From: Pseudomonas kermanshahensis
GTDB taxonomy: Bacteria > Pseudomonadota > Gammaproteobacteria > Pseudomonadales > Pseudomonadaceae
NCBI RefSeq assembly: GCF_014269205.2
Contig: NZ_JABWRY020000001.1
Span: forward strand, 1,736,001 to 1,800,000
Direction of reading: 5' to 3'
DNA: 64,000 nt
Part shown: positions 1-7,994 of the stretch, in pieces
Layout of the letters: every line of letters begins with the position of its first letter
Numbering within the stretch: position 1 is the first letter of the stretch
Position numbers and translations under genes: made by a program
The notes under the pieces: model-generated
The model's input: the letters and a program-made list of their open reading frames with translations, nothing else
Told to the model about the DNA's origin: nothing
The model's database searches: none

Positions 1-2
1 AG

Positions 3-2570
3 CAGCAACAGCTGAGGGTGCTTTTACTAACATTGTTACGTGATATTGAAGGGTTTAAGAGCATCTACTATGACGTTAACACTATGGCTGAGCTTGAAAC
101 CTATGGGGTTGTTTACAAACTACACTATATCTCCCAGCTGATATATATCGGAACAAAACCATATTCAGACCGTCTGGCGGAGATGAAAACCCCTCAAAAG
201 CTAACAGCACTAGAACTATTCAATTTCACAGATGAGCAAAATTTTATAGAGGTTATCCCAGGATCAACCAGCATTGGCGCCATTTGGGGGAGGCCAGCAG
301 CAGTTGACACGCTGGCCAGCACGCTCAAGTTAGATCGCAAAAAATCGCTTCACTTCCTTGCAGAGAAGGACCTTACAGAGGAAGGCGTTAGTACGTTTGT
401 CGATGGCAATAGCAAACTGAAAGGCATCGGCCATCCTGCCGTCAGCGTCTTTCAACGAACATCGACAGTTTTGAAGGAACAACAAACGTTCGCGATCATT
501 GATGCCCTCGCGCCCGACAATCTTTCGAACACCAAACTCAAAGATACTGATACCCCCCCTTGCGCCGAACTATTTCCGAAAGGCTCAAGACTCGTGAGTC
601 ACCCGACCAGCGCAAAATTGGCTACCTGCACAGTTGAATTAAAAGACGGCAAAGCCATTCAAGTCATATTAGCCAGCACCGTAAGTTTTTTGGAGGTGAT
701 GAAGAAAATTGCTAGCTACATGACGCCCATCGAAAACGGCCCACAGTTCCCGCACTGGGTCTCACGTGACATAGTGGCCGCTTATGGACTACTCGGACTT
801 TCAGCACCAGTAGCGAAATATGACCGCTATACGCTTGCCAGATATTTTCGTCCCAGGGAGGAGATCACGGTAAATGGTATAAAAATAGAAATTAAGAGCA
901 TGGAAAAACCTGCGCTGCGCGCATTCAACGCCGGCACCATTTTTGACATCCCCTATTGCAATGTAGAAAGCATCGCCGAATTAGAAACAAGGCAGCTTGA
1001 AGTTCAGAAGGCGCTGGCCGACTGGAAGCCGATTGACAAAAGTTACTGGATTGACCTAAAGAACAGAAACCTGAAAGATGCTCTTTTAATTGTTTATCGC
1101 GACGACGATAATGACAATCCTCAATATCATTTCTATTTATGGGGCGCACTCGACTCGACCAAATGGAGTGAGTCAGAGTTGCACTTGATAAGTATGAAGT
1201 CGGACTCCAAGAAAACATTCACTTCCAGGATGATATCCGGTATTAGACTTCATTCTTCTCCTGGCGTCCGTTTTGACATGGTCGAAGAAATTTATTACTA
1301 CTGCAAGGTCGACAAAGATAACCCCATACTCAATAAACCTGAAAAAAACCTTGTCGACGCCCCCCCTGGAAACAGTAGTGACTGTAGTAACAACCCCTCG
1401 GAAGACGAGCAGATGACAAAGCCAGCAGATACACCTGATGTAACACCGGCAGTGGTGGTTACGAGTGATTGGCCAACAGCTACTCCCCCACACCGGACCT
1501 CTCACAATACGCGCCCACCGGTAGTAATTGAAAACGATCTTTACGTTATCAGGCGGTTCAGCAACGCCAATATGCTTCTCTCTTCTAAAACATCGAACCC
1601 AACACCCGCTTCTGGTGCATCGACCGCAGACGGTAGCGGTAGCGGTAGCGGTAGCGGTAGCGGTAGCGGTGGCAGCGAAGACCCTTTCAACACAGCAGTC
1701 ACAGAGCTTAATACGCAACTAGGAAAGCATGGCGCGAAATGGGAAGCGCTTGAAGACAACATCCGTACAACCAACGTAAAGATCGCATTGATCGCGACGG
1801 AATTCACCCAATACGCCAGAACGTTCATAGAAGATCTGGATACGTCGAAGAACCCTAACGGTGGGGGTCCGGCTATTCCGAAGCTCTCAATTGGCAGATT
1901 CATAAATCAATCAATCAGCTCATACGACGAGCTGTTCGGTCGCCTCCAGATGGTATTCCAGGAGCAACAGCGAAGTTGCCTCGTAATGGCGCATGAGGTA
2001 ATGGAATACTCAAAAGAAATCACTAATAATATTCAGCCTTGGGTCGGCGACGCTATCTGCTTGAGCAATCCAGACAGATTAAACTGGCTACTGTTTAGAC
2101 AGCAGGACCAGCTGCAAAAATTGATAGCTGCTGGCCCTACAAATGATCAGCCTGTTACCACCATGGCGCTGACGCTGATTATTCCAATGTTTGGCATTAA
2201 CAAGCTGCTTACCGTGGAGGAAAAAAAACTTACCACCGCCCTGGAACGACATACATTATTGAAAAAAATAAAAGAGAACAAAGAGTTCAAAAACACCATG
2301 GCGCTGCTGTATACCGAAGCAGGCTCAATGTTTGATGAAGCTACTGCGGCTGCAGCCGCCTTACGTGATTTTAACAGTTACTGGGAGGGCATGGCCGACT
2401 TACTGGCGTGTTGCGTTAGAGAATGTGCGGTGCATCACGAGGGTCAGCCGACGTTCCTTCACAAGCGGCGATTCGAGAGAATGGTTCGGATCATGGCAAT
2501 ATTCGAAGCACACACCCAGGATCTCTCCAACGTGCTAGGCACCCACAATAAACCTGAGAGGGTTTCGTGA
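3..2570 (+). CDS. Large two-part protein of unknown function with Gly-Ser linker (5' partial)
   Basis: The frame is open to the left edge of the window, so the true start is probably outside it; the first in-window start (GTG at 18) has no convincing ribosome-binding site. About 850 residues are visible. Residues 1 to about 530 are a mixed alpha/beta region that I do not recognise. A run of Gly-Ser dipeptides near residue 540 then joins it to about 300 residues that read as long amphipathic helices. In that helical part a segment starting H-G-A-K-W-E-A-L-E resembles, from memory, the helical core of XaxA/YaxA-type toxin subunits; this is a weak inference. No signal peptide is visible. The gene ends one base into the next gene's start codon, so the two are translationally coupled. 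AT content is clearly higher than in genes after 5.3 kb, which suggests horizontal acquisition. Confidence 0.7.
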   Translation, partial: QQQLRVLLLTLLRDIEGFKSIYYDVNTMAELETYGVVYKLHYISQLIYIGTKPYSDRLAEMKTPQKLTALELFNFTDEQNFIEVIPGSTSIGAIWGRPAAVDTLASTLKLDRKKSLHFLAEKDLTEEGVSTFVDGNSKLKGIGHPAVSVFQRTSTVLKEQQTFAIIDALAPDNLSNTKLKDTDTPPCAELFPKGSRLVSHPTSAKLATCTVELKDGKAIQVILASTVSFLEVMKKIASYMTPIENGPQFPHWVSRDIVAAYGLLGLSAPVAKYDRYTLARYFRPREEITVNGIKIEIKSMEKPALRAFNAGTIFDIPYCNVESIAELETRQLEVQKALADWKPIDKSYWIDLKNRNLKDALLIVYRDDDNDNPQYHFYLWGALDSTKWSESELHLISMKSDSKKTFTSRMISGIRLHSSPGVRFDMVEEIYYYCKVDKDNPILNKPEKNLVDAPPGNSSDCSNNPSEDEQMTKPADTPDVTPAVVVTSDWPTATPPHRTSHNTRPPVVIENDLYVIRRFSNANMLLSSKTSNPTPASGASTADGSGSGSGSGSGSGGSEDPFNTAVTELNTQLGKHGAKWEALEDNIRTTNVKIALIATEFTQYARTFIEDLDTSKNPNGGGPAIPKLSIGRFINQSISSYDELFGRLQMVFQEQQRSCLVMAHEVMEYSKEITNNIQPWVGDAICLSNPDRLNWLLFRQQDQLQKLIAAGPTNDQPVTTMALTLIIPMFGINKLLTVEEKKLTTALERHTLLKKIKENKEFKNTMALLYTEAGSMFDEATAAAAALRDFNSYWEGMADLLACCVRECAVHHEGQPTFLHKRRFERMVRIMAIFEAHTQDLSNVLGTHNKPERVS
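1632..1667 (+). repeat. In-frame hexanucleotide tandem repeat (GGTAGC)6 coding Gly-Ser linker
   Basis: Six perfect copies of GGTAGC are followed by a degenerate GGTGGCAGC. Translated in the host frame this is a (Gly-Ser) run flanked by Asp and by Gly-Gly-Ser-Glu-Asp. Because the unit is six bases, copy-number changes keep the frame and only change linker length. Confidence 0.95.
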
Positions 2571-3565
2571 TGACAACTGAATATGCAAAACCCACTACGT
2601 CTATCGTCTCCGATTGTCGTGCCATGATGACGTACTATGCTAACATCCACTTGCGCCCCCTCACCCTGCATTCACTAAAAACTGACTTGACATGTTTGTG
2701 GAAGTATTTCGTGGACTTGGACCAGAACACCAGTGACATTCTTCGAAAGGCGAGCAACTACTTGGACGTAAGCTACGTCAAAGACGCCCTGGATGACGCA
2801 ACTTCTCAAACAGGGGCTGTCAATGCTGATTATTACAAAGCCCGTTTACGCGCAGTGCTTGACGAAGTGACCTTTGAGGTATCGTCGTGGTCGCAAGAAC
2901 TGGAAAGCTCACTTATAAATTTTTCCGGGTTCAGCTACACCGGTAATCGCTACCGACTCAAACAACTGCGTGAGACATTATCAAACCTTCGCAAAATAGA
3001 AGCACAGGCCGAAAACAGCTCAAGTTATGCCACCCTATTGAGCCGATCAAAAAAATTAAATTCGGCGATTGAAGCTTATGACAGCCAAACATTATATAGC
3101 CAACTTAAACCCATTCTCAACGAGGTAGAGAAAACAGCCAAGTCGGCAGCAGAGGCCGACACGCCGGCACATTTCAAGAAAGAATTGATCGTTGGCGGTG
3201 TACAGACGGCCATGAGTGTATTGGGGAAGGCACTGGATACCATCAGTTACGAACAATTGCGTGAAGCACGAGATCAAATTGATGCGCAGATAGGCATGAT
3301 CGAGAAAACCTTTGATGAAAATAAATGCAGTACACTCGAATGCTGCACTGAGATTGGCCTTATCGAAGATTTCGAGCAGCTTCAGAAGCCAAGGCAAGAA
3401 TTTATATCCGAAGTACAAAAAATAGCGTCGACGCAGACTATACTTCTGCAAGGCCTCCTCAGCCTCCCGTCTGATGAAGCAAAAGCCAGGCACTTCATTG
3501 ATCATGCCTCAAAAATTAAAACGTACGCAGATGACGTACTCAGGAGCTGGAGCATCTCTCAGTAA
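2570..3565 (+). CDS. All-helical protein, possible alpha-pore-forming-toxin-like partner subunit
   Basis: Encodes 331 residues, starting at ATG 2570, which overlaps the previous TGA by one base; a GAGAGG sequence lies about 8 bases upstream. A GTG at 2567 is an alternative start. The sequence is rich in Leu, Lys, Glu and Gln with heptad-like spacing, and predicts as long helices throughout apart from a short stretch around residues 205-225 (V-G-G-V-Q-T-A-M-S-V-L-G) that is the only hydrophobic patch. A long helical bundle with one short amphipathic insertion is the usual plan of XaxB/YaxB and ClyA-like toxins. I infer such a fold only weakly; an unrelated coiled-coil adaptor is equally possible. 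No signal peptide is seen. It sits between the large linker protein and the phosphatase in one likely transcript. Confidence 0.75.
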   Translation: MTTEYAKPTTSIVSDCRAMMTYYANIHLRPLTLHSLKTDLTCLWKYFVDLDQNTSDILRKASNYLDVSYVKDALDDATSQTGAVNADYYKARLRAVLDEVTFEVSSWSQELESSLINFSGFSYTGNRYRLKQLRETLSNLRKIEAQAENSSSYATLLSRSKKLNSAIEAYDSQTLYSQLKPILNEVEKTAKSAAEADTPAHFKKELIVGGVQTAMSVLGKALDTISYEQLREARDQIDAQIGMIEKTFDENKCSTLECCTEIGLIEDFEQLQKPRQEFISEVQKIASTQTILLQGLLSLPSDEAKARHFIDHASKIKTYADDVLRSWSISQ

Positions 3566-3601
3566 ATTGAAATCCAAACAACCATTAATTGCGAGATCGA
3601 T

Positions 3602-4195
3602 ATGAAAGTCAAAGTGCATGAATTGCCCGGTTGGCAAGCGGAGCTAAAAGTCACGCCTCAGGGCGACACAACCCCCACTTTCTTCCAGAACTGGGTGGAA
3701 AATGATACGCCCATCTATCGGGCATCACAGCCCAACTACCCTGGCGATGATTCAGTGCAAATATTTACACGCAACATCATAAAATGGCTAAAACGTGAAA
3801 AGAAGGTCGACGTTGTCGTTAGCCTCAATCATTGCCCCCTCGCAGCAGACAGTGCAAGGTGGTTCGTTAGCGAAGACATTGATTTTATACATGTCGTTAC
3901 ACCTGACTTTACAGTACCGAATAAATATGACGTTCATGACGCCTGCAAGAAAGTATATAAAGCCGCGCAAAATAATCGCAAGTGCTTAATTTATTGCGGC
4001 TATGGTCAGGGGCGAACGGGCACCATGGTAACCGCTTGCGAAATATACACTGCGATCAAGAAAGGTGAGTCATGGAAGACGGAGGAACTAATTAAAGCAT
4101 CGACTGCAGAAGAAGACAACCAAGAGGCCATGCTCAGAATGCTAGCTCAACTCATTACCCCTAAAGAACCGGACACACAACCTTCTCAATCATGA
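3602..4195 (+). CDS. Small dual-specificity/tyrosine phosphatase-like protein
   Basis: Encodes 197 residues with a cysteine-phosphatase P-loop: Cys132 and Arg138 in the C-x5-R pattern C-G-Y-G-Q-G-R, followed by Thr-Gly as in dual-specificity phosphatases. Asp102 in T-P-D-F-T-V-P is a good candidate for the general acid. The residue before the catalytic Cys is Tyr rather than the usual His, which is seen in some divergent members. It probably removes phosphate from Tyr/Ser/Thr or from a small phospho-molecule in the cytoplasm. It follows the helical protein by 36 bases, with only a weak GAGA upstream, and shares its AT-rich composition. Its presence beside two structural-looking proteins is unusual and may point to regulation or an effector role. 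Confidence 0.8.
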   Translation: MKVKVHELPGWQAELKVTPQGDTTPTFFQNWVENDTPIYRASQPNYPGDDSVQIFTRNIIKWLKREKKVDVVVSLNHCPLAADSARWFVSEDIDFIHVVTPDFTVPNKYDVHDACKKVYKAAQNNRKCLIYCGYGQGRTGTMVTACEIYTAIKKGESWKTEELIKASTAEEDNQEAMLRMLAQLITPKEPDTQPSQS

Positions 4196-4444
4196 TGTTA
4201 GTATGGTGCACGACAAGCCCTTGGTAATGACTGCGCTTTTTGGCCTAGGTTTTGTACGAGAAGTATGGTCATCCATCTTTGTGGGAGCGGGCTTGCCCCA
4301 CGATCTGCCGCAACGCGGCGGCAAAGCCTGAACTCGCGGTGTTGATATCGGGTACAGGAGCGCTTCGCACTCCATCGCGGGCCAAGCCCACAAAACTTTT
4401 CGTATAGAGCCTTAGTGTGGTGTTTCAGAGGTAACGCTGAAAAA
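4196..4444. other. Non-coding junction with REP-like hairpin and IS end remnant
   Basis: No credible gene. It contains a REP-like palindrome (around 4280-4335, beginning GTGGGAGCGGGCTTGCCCC) and, next to the transposase relic, a TTTCAGAGGTAACG-type sequence at about 4424-4438 that resembles an IS630 end. Composition shifts here from AT-rich to GC-rich. Confidence 0.5.
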
Positions 4445-5290
4445 TCACTTGCCCAGCGCTCGTGCTGCACGAGCGACTGAGTCGAGAATATCTTCTGTCT
4501 TCTTATGCCTCCGAAACGGCTTCGGGTTTTGGTTGTAGGTTCCCAGGTAGTGCTCGATCGACGCCTCAAGATCCTTGACGCTGATAAGCGCCTGCCGTTT
4601 AATCCACTCTCGCTTAGCGTTGAGAAAAACCGTTCAACCAAATTCAGCCATGACGCCGAAGTCGGCGTGAAGTGAATGGTGTAGCGCGGCCTCGCCGCAA
4701 GCCATGCTCTGACCTTTTCGGATTTGTGTGTTGCGTAGTTATCCATGATCAGGTGAATCGGCATTTCAGCAGAGACTGATGCGACGATTTCCCTCAGGAA
4801 CGCGAGGAATTCGGTGCTTCGATGCTGGCGCTTCAACCGACCGATGACTTCACCGGTTGCCACATCCAGGGCGGCGAATAATGAGGTCGTTCCATGCCGC
4901 TTGTAATCATGCGTGCGGGTTGCGGGATTGCCTGGTGACAGCAGCAATCCAGGCTGCCTCCGGTTCAACGCTCGGATCTGACTCTTCTCATCGACGCACA
5001 GCACAAGCGCTCTCTCGGGTGGGTTTACGTACAACCCAACGATGTCGTGAACCTTGTCGACAAACAGCGGAGCAGTAGAGAGTTTGAAGGTTTTTTCCAG
5101 GTGCGGCTTGATCCCAAACGCATGCCTGATGCGCATGATGCTGGCAGGTGATAGACCCGCCTCACGGCTCATGCGTCACGTACTCCAGTGACTGGAATCG
5201 TCGGGCTTACCCTGCAATACCTGTTTTACTACTTGCTGGACTAACTCATCCGAAGGGCCGGCCGGGCGCTCGCACCCTGGCCGGCCGGCA
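4445..5290 (-). pseudogene. Decayed IS630-family transposase
   Basis: The longest open stretch (5172 down) shows typical IS630 DDE transposase sequence: a helix-turn-helix remnant, the first catalytic Asp in L-C-V-D-E-K-S-Q, the second in I-M-D-N-Y-A-T-H-K and the Glu in W-L-N-L-V-E-R-F-F. It is broken in three ways. Close to 4607-4611 one base is missing, after which the correct C-terminus (..W-I-K-R-Q-A..D-L-E-A-S-I-E-H-Y..) continues in another frame to a TGA at 4445-4447. Upstream of the ATG an in-frame TGA interrupts H-W-S-T-stop-R-M-S-R-E. Only about 40 further residues of the N-terminal part can be followed, up to the end of the aldolase gene, so roughly the first 100 residues are lost. 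The element is not autonomous. Confidence 0.85.
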
Positions 5291-5291
5291 T

Positions 5292-6092
5292 TTAAGCCAA
5301 TGCGTGTTTTACGGCCGCTATCTGTTGCCCGGCCTGGTTCAGCCAGGACAGGTCACTGCCCATCAACAGCATGTCGCTGCCCATTTCGATCAAGCGTTGC
5401 GCCGTGGCCTGGTCTGCGGGGAAGCACGGCACCATCACCTGGATCGAGCGGGCGTGGCATTTCTCGATCAGCAACTGCAAACGTTGCAGCACTTCCGGGT
5501 TGCCGAGGCGATAGTCGACCGGCAATTGTCGCGACAGGGAGTAGTCGGCAGGGCCGAAATGCACGGCGTCGATCCCCTCCACATCGAGTATTTCATCGAT
5601 GTTGTCAAAGAACTCGTAGCTCTCGGCCATCGGCACGATCACGCTGCGGGTGTTCTCTGCCTGGGTATACGTGGCCCAGTCGAAGCCAGGCCCGGCGTAG
5701 CCTGCCGAGCGCACCGAGCTGTCACCGCCGCGGCGCCCCAGCGGGGGGAACTTGCTGTAGCGGATGATCTCGCGCATCTGCGCCGCTGTGTGCACCTGCG
5801 GCACGATCACGCCAGCCGCGCCCATTTCCAGCGCCTTGCGAATGTCCCACTCCAGCGTGCCACGCACCCGCACCAGGCCGGGGATGGCGGCGCTGTTGGC
5901 GGCCAGCAAAAGTTTTTCCATCTGGCTGTCGACACCCAGCGCAGTGTGCTCGGCGTCGATGAAGACAAAGTCCAGCCCCCAGTTGCCGGCCACTTCGATG
6001 GCCATGCAGGCTGTGCTGTAGATGTTCATGCCAAAGGTGGTGCCGCGTGCCATGCGGGCCTTCAGCGATGCGTGTGGGGTGTTTGGGTTCAT
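5292..6092 (-). CDS. HpcH/HpaI family class II aldolase
   Basis: Encodes 266 residues of the pyruvate-dependent, metal-using aldolase family (HpaI, GarL). Recognisable landmarks are F-I-D-A-E-H-T (catalytic His), G-A-A-G-V-I-V-P-Q-V, a stretch around V-P-M-A-E-S, and H-F-G-P-A-D-Y-S (metal-site Asp). The family cleaves 2-oxo-4-hydroxy acids to pyruvate or a related oxo-acid and an aldehyde. It is the last gene of the minus-strand run dctQ-dctM-dctP-amidase-aldolase, 25 bases after the amidase. The true substrate cannot be told from sequence; it differs from the true hpaI at 40121. A GC-rich inverted repeat just past its stop (about 5256-5290) could help end transcription. Confidence 0.9.
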   Translation of the reverse strand: MNPNTPHASLKARMARGTTFGMNIYSTACMAIEVAGNWGLDFVFIDAEHTALGVDSQMEKLLLAANSAAIPGLVRVRGTLEWDIRKALEMGAAGVIVPQVHTAAQMREIIRYSKFPPLGRRGGDSSVRSAGYAGPGFDWATYTQAENTRSVIVPMAESYEFFDNIDEILDVEGIDAVHFGPADYSLSRQLPVDYRLGNPEVLQRLQLLIEKCHARSIQVMVPCFPADQATAQRLIEMGSDMLLMGSDLSWLNQAGQQIAAVKHALA

Positions 6093-6117
6093 GCTTGAGG
6101 TCTGCCTTTGGCGGGTA

Positions 6118-6921
6118 TCAGATGCGGTAGGTTTCGGGCAGCCGGTCGCGGAACGGGTGCACTTCGAACACGCCAGGGTCGCGGATCAGCGATTTGTTGC
6201 GGGCCTTGGCCGGGTCGATCTCGACGCTGTACACACCGTCTTCGAGCCCTGCGCGTACCAAGGTCTTGCCGGAGGGTTCGATGATGTGGCTGGTGCCGAT
6301 GAACTGCATGCCTTCATCCATGTCGTTGCGGTTGGGGGCGACGAAATAGACCATGTTCTCTGCCGCGCGGACGGTGCTGAAAATGTCCGGCAGCATGCGC
6401 GCCTGCTCGGGCCAGGCGGCGGGCAGCACGACAATGTCGGCGCCTTCGAGCGCCAGCGTGCGCACTACCTCGGGGAAGCGGATTTCATAGCAGATGGCCA
6501 AGCCGATACGGCCGATCTCGGTGTCGAATACCGGCGGTGTCCACTCGCTGGGGCGGTCGGTGAAGCGGTCGCCGATCATGAATGGCAGATGGCGCTTGCG
6601 GTGCAGGCCGATGATGCCCTGCGGGCCGATTAGCGCGGCGGTGTTGTAGACCGAGGCCTCATGCCGCTCGTAGAACCCGACCACGATCAGGATGCCGCTC
6701 TGTGCCGATACCTGCAGCAATGGCGCTAAGGCGTCGAGGGTGATGGCGCCGCGTTCGAGGTCTTCGCGGCTGTCGAAGGCGCCACCGGTGATCAGGCATT
6801 CTGCGAAGGCGATCAGGCGTGAACCTTCGGCGGCGGTCTGGCGTGCCAGTTCGGCGACTTTTTCAAGGGTGCGCGCCGGGTTGCCGGCCACCGGGTGAAT
6901 CTGGGCGACGGAGATTTTCAT
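6118..6921 (-). CDS. Nitrilase-superfamily carbon-nitrogen hydrolase (amidase)
   Basis: Encodes 267 residues from the ATG at 6921; the open frame extends far upstream inside dctP but that part is a shadow. The Glu-Lys-Cys triad of the CN-hydrolase fold is present: Glu in F-A-E-C-L-I, Lys in H-R-K-R-H-L-P-F and Cys in A-I-C-Y-E-I-R-F. Such enzymes hydrolyse amides (omega-amidase or carbamoyl-amino-acid types) with a thioester intermediate in the cytoplasm. It is located between the TRAP binding protein and the aldolase, so it probably deaminates or decarbamoylates the imported solute or an intermediate. Confidence 0.88.
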   Translation of the reverse strand: MKISVAQIHPVAGNPARTLEKVAELARQTAAEGSRLIAFAECLITGGAFDSREDLERGAITLDALAPLLQVSAQSGILIVVGFYERHEASVYNTAALIGPQGIIGLHRKRHLPFMIGDRFTDRPSEWTPPVFDTEIGRIGLAICYEIRFPEVVRTLALEGADIVVLPAAWPEQARMLPDIFSTVRAAENMVYFVAPNRNDMDEGMQFIGTSHIIEPSGKTLVRAGLEDGVYSVEIDPAKARNKSLIRDPGVFEVHPFRDRLPETYRI

Positions 6922-6971
6922 GCTGTTCCTTATTGGCAATAGAGGGCGCCGCGGGGGCGGCGCGGGTAGCG

Positions 6972-7967
6972 TCACTGCGCCTGGTAGCCCATGGCCTGGT
7001 AGACCTTGCTGACCAATTCGGGGTTGATCTGGGCGGCGTACTTGTCGACCACAGGGCGGATCTTGGCCTGAATGCGTGCGAGCTCTTCGGCCGGCAGGTC
7101 GTTGACCTGCATGCCATCGCTGCGCAGGTCGGCGATGGCCTTGATGTCGGCCTCGCGGGAGATGCGGCGCTGCTCCAGGCGCACTTCCTGGGCGACCTCG
7201 GTGAGCAGTTGCTGCTCGTCGCGGTTGAGGGTGTCCCAGAAGGTTTTGCTGATTAGCACGATCTGCGGGTTGTAGTTGTGCCGGGTCAGGCTCAGGTACT
7301 TCTGCACCTCGTTGAAGCGCGAGGCGAGGATCAGCGCCGCCGGGTTTTCCTGGCCATCCACGGTGCCGGTTTCCAGCGCCGTGTGCACCTCGGTGAAGGG
7401 CAGCGGGGTGGGGTTGGCGCCCAACGCCGCCCACACGTCGAGGAACAGGGGCGATTGCTGGGCGCGGATCTTCAGGCCCGCGATGTCTTCAAGGTTTTGC
7501 ACCGGGCGCACGTTGTTGGTCAGGTTGCGCACGCCCAGCTCCCAGAACGCCAGGCCTACCAGGTTTTTCTCCGGCAGCTGGTCGGTGAGCATCTTGCCCA
7601 CTTCGCCATCGAGCATGGCATCCACCTTGGCGGTGTCGGTGTACAGGAACGGGAAATCGAGGATGCCGAAGTCGGTGACGTGGTTGATCATCAGCCCGGC
7701 GTTCCAGGTCATCATTTCCACTACGCCACCTTGTAGCGACGACAGCACCTGCACGTCGCCACCCAGCACGCCATTGGGGAAGGTGCGCACCTTGATCTTG
7801 CCATCGCTGCGTTCTTGCACTTTCTTGGCGAACAGCTCCATGCCGATGGCCGGTGGCGTGCCCTTGGGGCTGGTGGCGGCGAATTTGATCACGCGCGCGT
7901 TGTAGTCGGCGGCCATGCTCAGGCTGCTGGAAAGCAACAGGGCGGCGATGACGGCGAGCTTCTTCAT
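6972..7967 (-). CDS. dctP: TRAP transporter solute-binding protein, DctP family
   Basis: Encodes 331 residues starting with a classic Sec signal peptide (M-K-K-L-A-V-I-A-A-L-L-L..S-M-A-A). The mature part has the DctP features: the region G-L-K-I-R-A-Q-Q-S containing the Arg that usually binds the substrate carboxylate, and T-A-L-E-T-G-T-V-D-G-Q-E-N-P. It would bind a carboxylic acid in the periplasm and pass it to the DctQM membrane pair encoded just upstream. It follows dctM by 27 bases in the same operon. Confidence 0.93.
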   Translation of the reverse strand: MKKLAVIAALLLSSSLSMAADYNARVIKFAATSPKGTPPAIGMELFAKKVQERSDGKIKVRTFPNGVLGGDVQVLSSLQGGVVEMMTWNAGLMINHVTDFGILDFPFLYTDTAKVDAMLDGEVGKMLTDQLPEKNLVGLAFWELGVRNLTNNVRPVQNLEDIAGLKIRAQQSPLFLDVWAALGANPTPLPFTEVHTALETGTVDGQENPAALILASRFNEVQKYLSLTRHNYNPQIVLISKTFWDTLNRDEQQLLTEVAQEVRLEQRRISREADIKAIADLRSDGMQVNDLPAEELARIQAKIRPVVDKYAAQINPELVSKVYQAMGYQAQ

Positions 7968-7994
7968 GCTGTGTACCTTTTATTGTTGTGGGGA

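Noticed and set aside
4198..4280. Possible end of a second insertion sequence
   Set aside because: The sequence looked vaguely like an IS end but I could not pair it with an inverted copy or a target duplication.
4198..4444. C-terminal part of the open transposase frame
   Set aside because: After the single-base deletion this frame is nonsense; the genuine C-terminus continues in another frame to 4445.
6922..7434. N-terminal extension of the nitrilase-like protein
   Set aside because: It lies out of frame inside dctP and has low-complexity sequence; the conserved domain starts at M-K-I-S-V-A-Q.
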